Origin: Actinoplanes ianthinogenes
Lineage (GTDB): Bacteria > Actinomycetota > Actinomycetes > Mycobacteriales > Micromonosporaceae
Assembly: GCF_018324205.1 (NCBI RefSeq)
Contig: NZ_AP023356.1
Coordinates: forward strand, 2,559,501 to 2,623,500
Length of the DNA: 64,000 nucleotides
Direction: 5' to 3'
In this document: positions 57,930-64,000 of the stretch, one piece after another
Layout: each line of letters begins with the position of its first letter
Numbering within the stretch: the stretch's first letter is position 1
Notes under the pieces: generated by a model
Told to the model about the DNA's origin: nothing
Database searches by the model: none
What the model saw: the letters and a program-made list of their open reading frames with translations, nothing else
Made by a program: the position numbers and the translations under genes

Positions 57930-57963
57930 GCACCGAGCCTGCGGCGAACCGGCCCGCCACACC

Positions 57964-60849
57964 TCAGTGCTGGTACTGACCGCTGCCACGTAACCGGGCA
58001 GCCAGCTGGGTCCGGTTCGCCGCGCCGAGCTTGGCCAGCGCGTGCCGGACGTGCGTCTCCACGGTCCGTTCCGAGATGAACAGGCGCTCGGCGATCACCC
58101 GGTTCGCCAGGCCCTCGGCGGCCAGCGTGGCGACCTCCCGTTCGCGGGTGGTCAGCTCGTCCCGGGAGCGGGCGGTGGCCTCGGCGAGCAGGCCGGCGAG
58201 GCCGAGCCGGCGGGCGATGGCGAGGGCTTCCAGGGCGTGCGGGCGGGCTCGGTGGGGGGTGGTGATCCGGGCGTACGCCAGCAGGGCCTGTGCCAGGAAC
58301 GGCTCGGCGCCGATCCGCCGCTCCATCGCGATCGCCTGCTCCAGATGCCGCTCAGCGGCGTCCTGGTCGCCGAGCGCCGCGGCCATCACCCCGAGCGCCC
58401 GCGCGGTCGTGCCGTGACAGGCGGTAGTCGAATAGAGGTAACGCGCCGGCAGCGGCGCCACCACCGCGTAGGCCTCCGCGGTCAGCTCGCGGTCGCCCAG
58501 CCAGGCGCCGAGCTCACCGGCGGTGATCACCACGAAGGTCCGCCGGCTGTCCGGCCGCAGGCCCGGCAGCATCGCCCGCAGCCCGGCCGCGCAGACCGCG
58601 GCCACCTCCCGGTCGGCCCGGTACATCGCCAGCAGCCCGATCTCCGCCATCGCGATCGGGACCGCGGCGAACTCGGCGGCCGCGGCGGCCAGGTCGTCCG
58701 GCCAGGCCGGCGGCTCGCCGGTGAGCGGCGCCAGCCCGGTGCGGAACGCCGAGTGCAGCATCCGGGCCGGTTCCTCCTCGATCGTGCCGGCCAGCGCATA
58801 AGCCTCGTCGGCGAGTTCGCACGCGGCGAGAATCCGGCCGGCCAGCGCCTGCCGGGTGGCCCGGGCGCGCAGCAGATGCCAGCGGATCACCGGCCAGCCG
58901 AGCCGGTCGGCGAGCCCGGCCAGCCGGCTCAACTCGCCGTCGTAACCGGGCAGGTCGCCCAGGAGCAGCAGCGCGTCCAGCCGCCAGATCCGGCCCCAGA
59001 GCTCCGCGTCCGGCCGGCTGCCGGCCGCGGCCAGCGCGATGCTGCGGGTGGCCAGGTCGAGCACCTCCTCGGCGGCGGCGACCGGGTCGAGCACCTCGTG
59101 CCGGGCGTGCACGGCGGCGGCCAGGGCGTCCGGGTCACCGGTCCGCTCGGCGAGCGCCATCGCCTGCCGGCTGATCACCTCGGCACGCTCCACCTCACGG
59201 GTCTCCACCAGCAGATAGGCGAACTGCGCCAGCACCTGCGCCCGTCGCGCGGCGGGCGCCCGCTCGCCATCGCCCCGCTCCCCTGCGTCGTGTCGTCGCT
59301 TGCCGTCGCCTCCTTGCCCAGCGTCGCTGCTGTCCCCGACGTCGCCTTGCTCGCGGACGTCGCCGTGCTCAGGGGCGTCGTCTTGCTCGCGAGCGTCGTC
59401 TTGCTCACGAGCGTCGTCTTGCTCACGAGCGTCGCCTTGCTCACGGGCGTCGTCGACGGCCAGGGCTCGCTCGCAGAGGCGGAGCAGGGCGGCGGCGAGC
59501 GGTCCGCCGACACCGCGGACCACCAGCGCGGCCGAGGCCGCGAGATCCGGATCCCGCGATGTCTCCGCGTGGTCGAGCAGAGCCTCGCAGTCACGCAGAG
59601 CAACATTCAACTGCCCATTTCGGTACGCCGAAACCGCCCGCCCCAACCGCAACGCCGAGTCACCGGGAAAACTGTCCAGAGCGTGGCCGTACCAGGTGAC
59701 CGCGGCCCCGTGGTCGAGCTGCCGCCCGGCCGCCTCAGCCGCCGCGACACAGGCCTCCCGGGCCGCGGCCCGCGATCGATCGTCCACCGCCGCGCGCACC
59801 CGATGCCGGGCGATCTCGTCCGGCCGGGCCCCTGTGCCGGCCAGCACCTCCGCGATCCGCCCGTGTGCCGCGATCCGCTCCGCCCGGCTCAACTCCGCGT
59901 ACCGGGCCTCCCGCACCAGCTCGTGCGCGAACCGCAACCGAGCCGGCGCCCACGGATCCTCCACCAGCAGCCCGTCCCGGATCGCCCCGTCCAGCAGCCC
60001 GTCCACCCCCTCGACCCCGGCCACCCGGGTCAGCAGCGGTACGTCGATCTCGGCGCCCAGGGCGGCGGCCAGGCCCAGCAGGTCACGGCACTCCGGATCG
60101 AGGTCGGCGAGACGGCGGCCGACCAGGCGGAGCAGACCGTCCGGTGGGGCGACGGCGCCGGCCGGGCGGCGCAACCGGTCCGCGTCGGCCAGCAGCCGGG
60201 TCAGCTCCCGGGTGTAGAGCGGGTTCCCACCGCCGAGCCGATGCACCACCGCGGCCCAGGACGGGTGCACCGGGCCGCCGGCCGCCTGTGCGAGACAGGC
60301 CTCGACCTCCGGAACGTCCCAGGCCGCCAGCTCCAGGACCTCGGCGCCGGGCAGGTCCAGCGCGCGGGCGGTCGCCAGCACCAGCACCGGGACGTCCCGC
60401 ACCTCCCGGACCAGCGCCGCGAGCAGCCCGAGCGAAGCGGGATCGGCCCAGTGCAGGTCCTCCAGCACGAGCACCAGCCCACCCGGCAGCGCGTCACCCG
60501 CCGCCGCCCGCACCCCGTCCAGCACCGCCCGGTTGATCCGGAACCGCGCGGCCGCCGGTGGCTCCCCGGCCGGCCCGCCCACCGTCAGGGCCCGGCTGAG
60601 GGTGACCGGGGCGGTTTCCAGGAGGCGCTGCCAGGGCCAGTAGGCGGGTGCGCCCTCGTCCGGGTCGGCGCGCCCGGTGAGCACGGTGGCGCCGGTGGCG
60701 ACGGCGCGCGAGACCGCCTCCTCGACCACTGTGGTCTTGCCGATCCCGGCCTCACCGGTCAGCAGCACGACCGAGCCGGCCCCGCCGACCGCCCGCGCGC
60801 GCAGCCGGTCGAGCGCGACCACCTCGGCAACCCGGGCAATCAGACCCAT
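57964..60849 (-). CDS. LuxR-family (LAL type) ATP-binding transcriptional regulator
   Basis: Regulator of 961 residues from ATG 60849. The N-terminal AAA ATPase has Walker [18 protein letters not shown] and Walker [19 protein letters not shown] long TPR-like helical middle follows. The C-terminal LuxR helix-turn-helix is [20 protein letters not shown] then [20 protein letters not shown]. Residues ~465-535 are an acidic low-complexity insertion (DDAREQ units). Such large ATP-binding regulators of the LuxR family activate sugar or secondary-metabolite genes. The target is unknown; YceI is the only downstream gene. Confidence 0.92.
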   Translation of the reverse strand: MGLIARVAEVVALDRLRARAVGGAGSVVLLTGEAGIGKTTVVEEAVSRAVATGATVLTGRADPDEGAPAYWPWQRLLETAPVTLSRALTVGGPAGEPPAAARFRINRAVLDGVRAAAGDALPGGLVLVLEDLHWADPASLGLLAALVREVRDVPVLVLATARALDLPGAEVLELAAWDVPEVEACLAQAAGGPVHPSWAAVVHRLGGGNPLYTRELTRLLADADRLRRPAGAVAPPDGLLRLVGRRLADLDPECRDLLGLAAALGAEIDVPLLTRVAGVEGVDGLLDGAIRDGLLVEDPWAPARLRFAHELVREARYAELSRAERIAAHGRIAEVLAGTGARPDEIARHRVRAAVDDRSRAAAREACVAAAEAAGRQLDHGAAVTWYGHALDSFPGDSALRLGRAVSAYRNGQLNVALRDCEALLDHAETSRDPDLAASAALVVRGVGGPLAAALLRLCERALAVDDAREQGDAREQDDAREQDDAREQDDAPEHGDVREQGDVGDSSDAGQGGDGKRRHDAGERGDGERAPAARRAQVLAQFAYLLVETREVERAEVISRQAMALAERTGDPDALAAAVHARHEVLDPVAAAEEVLDLATRSIALAAAGSRPDAELWGRIWRLDALLLLGDLPGYDGELSRLAGLADRLGWPVIRWHLLRARATRQALAGRILAACELADEAYALAGTIEEEPARMLHSAFRTGLAPLTGEPPAWPDDLAAAAAEFAAVPIAMAEIGLLAMYRADREVAAVCAAGLRAMLPGLRPDSRRTFVVITAGELGAWLGDRELTAEAYAVVAPLPARYLYSTTACHGTTARALGVMAAALGDQDAAERHLEQAIAMERRIGAEPFLAQALLAYARITTPHRARPHALEALAIARRLGLAGLLAEATARSRDELTTREREVATLAAEGLANRVIAERLFISERTVETHVRHALAKLGAANRTQLAARLRGSGQYQH
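59340..59457 (-). repeat. 18-bp tandem repeat encoding DDAREQ units
   Basis: On the plus strand variants of CTTGCTCACGAGCGTCGT repeat about six times. In frame on the minus strand they add six residues each to the LuxR-type regulator, at a point where the TPR-like region would otherwise be continuous. Confidence 0.8.
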
Positions 60850-61096
60850 CCCCGCATTGTCCCGCCCACTCGGCACCACAGCCCTCGGCCGCGCGGGCGG
60901 CGAACGCGTCGAGTTCCGGCGCACGCCCCGAGGCGCCGTCCCGACGACGCGACCGACTCGCCACCCCATCGACAGCGAACGATGCTGACGCGTGCGAGTT
61001 CATCCACAGTGCCGCATCGTCCACAGCCCGCCGGCGCCGGAACGCCTTCCTGCGCCACACTGACTTCGGGGCGGCCCCCCTAGGTGGTGTCTTCGC

Positions 61097-61323
61097 CGCT
61101 ATGAGCTGACCGACACCGAGTGGGATCCCTTGTCGCGGCATCTGCCGTCGGCGGTCACCGGCGGTCGTCCGCGGGAGGATGACCGCCGGGTGCTCAACGG
61201 GTGCCGGCCCGGTACGGCTCCTGGAAGTCGATCTACACCCGTTTCCGCAGGTGGGCGCTGAACGGAACGTTCGCCAAGATGCTGGCTGCCGCCCAGGCGG
61301 ACGCGGACGCCGGGGGCATCGAA
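61097..61323 (+). pseudogene. IS5-like transposase remnant
   Basis: Two fragments in different frames. 61097-61200 encodes RYELTDTEWDPLSRHLPSAV...GRPREDDRRVLNG, and 61201-61323 encodes VPARYGSWKSIYTRFRRWAL, NGTFAKMLAAAQADADAGGI. In full IS5-family transposases about 15 residues (an ...W..LP segment) join them, and a DDE catalytic domain follows. Both are missing, so an internal deletion with frame change and a lost 3' part left a non-functional stub. No terminal inverted repeats were found. The rest of 60850-61531 holds no recognisable gene. Confidence 0.75.
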
Positions 61324-61531
61324 GACACCACCCAGCGCGGGCGGGGACTGGGACGTTGGCGGGTCGATCCGGTGGGCGTCGCCCGTGCGGCGCGGCTGCT
61401 TCCCGGGATGGGCGGACCTCGCGAGCTCAGCCCGGCGCGGCCTCGCGGCCCGGCACCGGGACCACCGCGCGCTCAGCCACGGGACACGGCTGTTGCGCTT
61501 GCCGGACCACGAGGTCGTACAAAAAATGGGG

Positions 61532-62182
61532 TTATGCGTCGGGGACCCGGACCGAGATCTCGTCGCCGAGCTTGAAGCCCGCGTTGAGTTCGAGCTCGTC
61601 CCCGGACCAGAAGCGGCCGGGGTCGTACCAGTTCGCTTTCCGGTTGCGGGGCAGCAGGCCCATGTCCTCATAGGTCACCGCGACCACCTCGGCGCAGTAG
61701 GCGCGCTCCAGCGTGGCCGGGTCGTCGTCGGCCGGCTTCCACGGGGGGCGGATCTGCGGGACGCGGCCGCGGACCCAGCGCCAGGCCAGCTGGGACGTGG
61801 AGGGGAACGGGGTGCCGTCCAGGCGGGCGACGGTCTTGAGGGCCTTGTCCTCCATGGCACGGGTGACGCCGGGGTCGAGCTGGCGCAGCCAGCCGCGCTG
61901 GCCGTAACGGCGGGCCCAGACGGTCACGGCGTCGCGCAGGTCGTGCAGCTGGACGCCGCGCTGGAACGTGCCGGACCACAGGTCGGGCAGTGATCTGCCC
62001 AGCTCGGCGTGCCACATCAGGGGTGGCATGTCCTCGATCACCAGGGACATCCCGACATGGTTCACCGGGCTGTTGGTGAGAGTTTGAATGGCACGATCCG
62101 GCCCGGAGCGGCCCCGGAAGATCCAGATGTCACCCGTACGCGTCAGGTCGATGGCCTCGTCGAGGCTGATGTCGGCAACCAC
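61532..62182 (-). CDS. Permuted papain-like (YiiX/NlpC-P60-type) hypothetical protein
   Basis: Protein of 216 residues from GTG 62182 (MVADISLDEAIDLTRTGD...). TGDIWIFRGRSGPDRAIQTL and SPVNHVGMSLVIED give the early His, and ERAYCAEVVAVTYEDMGLLP gives the later Cys/Glu. This order (His before Cys) is the permuted papain fold of YiiX/YebB-like amidases. Substrates of such proteins include lipids or peptidoglycan. The absence of a signal peptide suggests an intracellular role. The start may be leaderless (see the shared promoter at 62188). Confidence 0.7.
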   Translation of the reverse strand: MVADISLDEAIDLTRTGDIWIFRGRSGPDRAIQTLTNSPVNHVGMSLVIEDMPPLMWHAELGRSLPDLWSGTFQRGVQLHDLRDAVTVWARRYGQRGWLRQLDPGVTRAMEDKALKTVARLDGTPFPSTSQLAWRWVRGRVPQIRPPWKPADDDPATLERAYCAEVVAVTYEDMGLLPRNRKANWYDPGRFWSGDELELNAGFKLGDEISVRVPDA

Positions 62183-62187
62183 GTGTC

Positions 62188-62194
62188 TATTCTC
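62188..62194. promoter_or_regulatory. Overlapping divergent leaderless -10 elements
   Basis: On the plus strand TATTCT (62188-62193) is 6 nt before ATG 62200. On the minus strand GAGAAT (62194-62189) is 6 nt before GTG 62182. The two hexamers share five base pairs, so the divergent promoters should compete. Confidence 0.4.
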
Positions 62195-62199
62195 AGCAG

Positions 62200-62370
62200 A
62201 TGCGGTGGTGGAAGATAGCGGGACTGGCAGGGCTGGCGGGCGTCGCGGCGACCGGGGTGGTGATCGCGCGGGCCGAGCGCAAGCGCCGGGCATACTCCCC
62301 CGACGAGATCCGGGAGCGGCTGCACAGCCGGGTGGCGGAGGCCGCCACCCCGGCGGAGCAGGCGGAGTAA
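62200..62370 (+). CDS. Small single-pass membrane protein
   Basis: Protein of 56 residues: MRWWKIAGLAGLAGVAATGV then VIARAERKRRAYSPDEIRER and a short acidic end. One N-terminal membrane helix and a basic Arg/Lys cluster suggest the C-terminus is cytoplasmic. The type is common in actinobacteria and uncharacterised. The TATTCT-N6-ATG arrangement and clean termination by TAA support a real gene. Confidence 0.7.
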   Translation: MRWWKIAGLAGLAGVAATGVVIARAERKRRAYSPDEIRERLHSRVAEAATPAEQAE

Positions 62371-62374
62371 GGGC

Positions 62375-63421
62375 TCACTGGGTCAGGTCCGTGTCGCGGA
62401 GCAGGGACCAGAGGCCGGCGCCGTCCGGTGCGGCGAACCAGGTCTTGCCACCGGACGGCACCGCCTCGGGCGTCTCGGACGGGCCGGGGATGGCGCCGGC
62501 CAGCACCGCCTGGGTGGGCGAGAGCCGGCGGATCGCCACGGCGGCCACGTTGTCCGGGTGCTCCCGGGCGAACTCGGAGTAGATCTCCTGGTCGTGCTGG
62601 CCGTCGTCGCCGACCAGCAGCCACTTGACGTCCGGGAACTCCTCGGCGAGGCGGCGCAGCGTGGTGCGTTTGTGCTCCTGGCCGCTGCGGAACCAGCGGT
62701 CCGGGGTCGGGCCCCAGTCGGTGAGCAGGATCGGACCGGCCGGGTAGAGGTGGCGGCTGAGGAAACGGGTGAGGGTGGGCGCCACGTTCCACGCACCGGT
62801 GGAGAGGTAGATCACCGGGGTGCCCGGGTTCGCGTTGACCAGCCGCTCGTAGAGGACGGCCATGCCGGGCACGGCCATCCGGGCGTGCTCGTCGAGGACG
62901 AACGTGTTCCACGCGGCCAGCATCGGGCGGGGCAGCGCGGTGACCATGACGGTGTCGTCGATGTCGGAGATCAGGCCGAACCGGACGGCCGGGTCGATCA
63001 CCCGGATCGGGGCGTCGACCGGGGCCGCACCCTCGCACTGCAGCCGGACGGTGGCCCAGCCCGGCTCGAGGTCGCCCTTGACCCGGCAGTCGACATAACC
63101 ACTGCGGTCGGTGCGGGTCTCGGTGACGCTGCTGCCGACCTCGATGCGCACCACCGCACCGCTCACCGGGGTGGTGGTGAAGCTGCGCCAGCCGCGCACC
63201 TTCTCCCGTTTCTTGCGGGCCAGGCGGGGGCGGGAGAGCAGCACCCGGCCCATCACCCGGGCCCAGCCGGGCGCGCCGTAACCGGTGTAGGCGGTGATGT
63301 ACGGCTTCCAGCCCCGGTTACGGAGACCGCGCTCGATGATCTCGTGCACGGCATCCTCGACCAGGGCCGCCCGGTGCATCCGGGCCACCTGGTTCGTCTC
63401 CGCCGGTGTTACCGCCACCAT
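62375..63421 (-). CDS. App1-like phosphatidate phosphatase (DUF2183)
   Basis: Protein of 348 residues. The catalytic domain begins FGLISDIDDTVMVTALPRPM, a HAD-type DxDDT motif typical of App1/DUF2183, and continues PVIYLSTGAWNVAPTLTRFL, ILLTDWGPTPDRWFRSG, EHKRTTLRRLAEEFPDVKWL and LVGDDGQHDQEIYSEFAREH. A beta-rich N-terminal domain (TTPVSGAVVRIEVGSSVTET) precedes it. The yeast relative dephosphorylates phosphatidic acid; the bacterial substrate is probable but unproved. The ATG at 63421 or GTG 63418 follows GAGGAGGAG. Confidence 0.88.
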   Translation of the reverse strand: MVAVTPAETNQVARMHRAALVEDAVHEIIERGLRNRGWKPYITAYTGYGAPGWARVMGRVLLSRPRLARKKREKVRGWRSFTTTPVSGAVVRIEVGSSVTETRTDRSGYVDCRVKGDLEPGWATVRLQCEGAAPVDAPIRVIDPAVRFGLISDIDDTVMVTALPRPMLAAWNTFVLDEHARMAVPGMAVLYERLVNANPGTPVIYLSTGAWNVAPTLTRFLSRHLYPAGPILLTDWGPTPDRWFRSGQEHKRTTLRRLAEEFPDVKWLLVGDDGQHDQEIYSEFAREHPDNVAAVAIRRLSPTQAVLAGAIPGPSETPEAVPSGGKTWFAAPDGAGLWSLLRDTDLTQ

Positions 63422-63514
63422 CTCCTCCTCGCCGTCCGATCACGCCGCCGCCCGGGCAACGTTACCGGGCCGGTATTACGGGCCGCTTGTGAACAACGGG
63501 CTCCAGGATGGACG

Positions 63515-64000
63515 TCACGCCGCGGCCGGGAGTTCGGCCGGCGTCCATTGCTCGGCCCACCACTGCTGGTCGACCGGCTCCGGGACGTCCACCCGCAGCG
63601 GGGCGGCCATCGCCTCGGACCGCAGCGCCCGCAGCGCCTCGGCGGCCGCCTCGGCACCGCGCCAGGCGGAGCGTTCCCGCTCCACCGCGGTGTAGTAGCC
63701 GGCCAGCCGGTGCGCGCGGACCGCCTGGGCCAGCACCGACTCCTGCTGGACCGGGTGCAGCCGGGGATTCCAGCCGCGGTGCGCGAGGACGTCGTTGAGC
63801 TGGTCCATCGACAGGTCGTGGGAGCGGCACCGGGCGGTGGCGGCGCGGTGCAGGTAACGCTGCCGGTCGACGTTCTCCCCCGGCTTGCGGCGGCGGCTCA
63901 GCAACGGGTAGGCGCCGGCGGCGGCGATCCGCTTGGCGTCCAGGTCGGCCTTTTCGTACGCGATCCAGGCCTCGTCGACAGCCGCCTGGGCCACCTCCCA
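63515..64000 (-). CDS. Hypothetical protein, runs off the right edge
   Basis: At least 160 residues, mainly helical and charged (EAWIAYEKADLDAKRIAAAG, YLHRAATARCRSHDLSMDQL, VLAHRGWNPRLHPVQQESVL, AAEALRALRSEAMAAPLRVD). A GTG start at 63994 is possible, but the frame stays open to the edge. No recognised domain; no membrane segment or signal peptide in the visible part. Confidence 0.6.
   Translation of the reverse strand, partial: WEVAQAAVDEAWIAYEKADLDAKRIAAAGAYPLLSRRRKPGENVDRQRYLHRAATARCRSHDLSMDQLNDVLAHRGWNPRLHPVQQESVLAQAVRAHRLAGYYTAVERERSAWRGAEAAAEALRALRSEAMAAPLRVDVPEPVDQQWWAEQWTPAELPAAA

Noticed and set aside
61005..61030. DnaA-box-like pairs (TCATCCACA and TCGTCCACA)
   Set aside because: Only two boxes matching 7 and 8 of 9 bases, with no dnaA, dnaN or AT-rich unwinding element. 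Not enough for an origin.

Overview
The window is very GC-rich, with G or C at nearly every third codon position, frequent GTG starts and many genes joined by ATGA/GTGA overlaps. Lsr2, F420-dependent glucose-6-phosphate dehydrogenase, several luciferase-like F420 oxidoreductases and two FliA/WhiG-type sigma factors point to an actinobacterium. The closest fit by gene content is the Micromonosporaceae (an Actinoplanes-like, zoospore-forming genus). The genus is an inference; the phylum is well supported. No rRNA, tRNA, CRISPR array, prophage or intact insertion sequence was seen.

Layout. 1-9161: alpha-glucan and trehalose metabolism, with treZ-treY-glgX leftward and, divergently, a GH133-type debranching enzyme and a GT4 glycosyltransferase. 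9158-11900: a leftward three-gene overlapping operon (Na+/H+ antiporter, UBP zinc finger, PanE/ApbA reductase). 11934-18134: small cell-envelope and hypothetical genes, a PAC2 protein, an esterase, an EamA exporter with a possible attenuator leader, and a broken SMI1/KNR4 gene. 18322-23311: selenium-binding protein/methanethiol oxidase with a membrane partner, and an orphan GAF/PAS histidine kinase. 23793-30524: low-complexity KEKE-like protein, trmB, secreted beta-propeller, gamma-glutamyltransferase, S33 peptidase and a sugar dehydrogenase lipoprotein. 30510-34703: sodium:solute symporter, and a TetR regulator divergent from an FAD monooxygenase. 35298-44543: HAD phosphatase, three LLM enzymes (one is fgd), a GT2 enzyme, an ECF sigma factor fused to a secreted glycoside hydrolase domain, an RsbW/SpoIIE-type partner-switch pair and a MarR regulator. 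44566-57929: Lsr2, D-Ala-D-Ala carboxypeptidase, two paralogous FliA-type sigma factors, GNAT, methyltransferase, HelD, DEAD-box helicase, cupin/TetR and YceI. 57964-64000: a LuxR (LAL) regulator, an IS5-like transposase remnant, a papain-like protein, an App1-type phosphatase and a partial gene.

Most unusual features. (1) A family of 53-bp imperfect palindromes in three tandem arrays: 4 copies at 7041-7282, 8 at 34797-35290, 4 at 47002-47246. The period is 63 or 64 bp and the orientation is the same in all three. The first array lies inside the debranching-enzyme reading frame, where it adds 21-residue repeats and appears to replace a conserved TWMDA-type segment. (2) A single-polypeptide membrane sigma factor at 39490-41301: ECF sigma, HxxxCxxC zinc motif, one membrane helix, then an extracellular GH128/Asl1-like hydrolase domain. 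(3) Many start codons lie 6-7 nt after a TANNNT -10 hexamer, which indicates widespread leaderless transcription. (4) A proline-rich 13-residue leader peptide and hairpin precede the EamA exporter. (5) A hairpin buries the ribosome-binding site of the second FliA-type sigma factor.

All functions come from reading the sequence and recognising families by eye. No database search was run.
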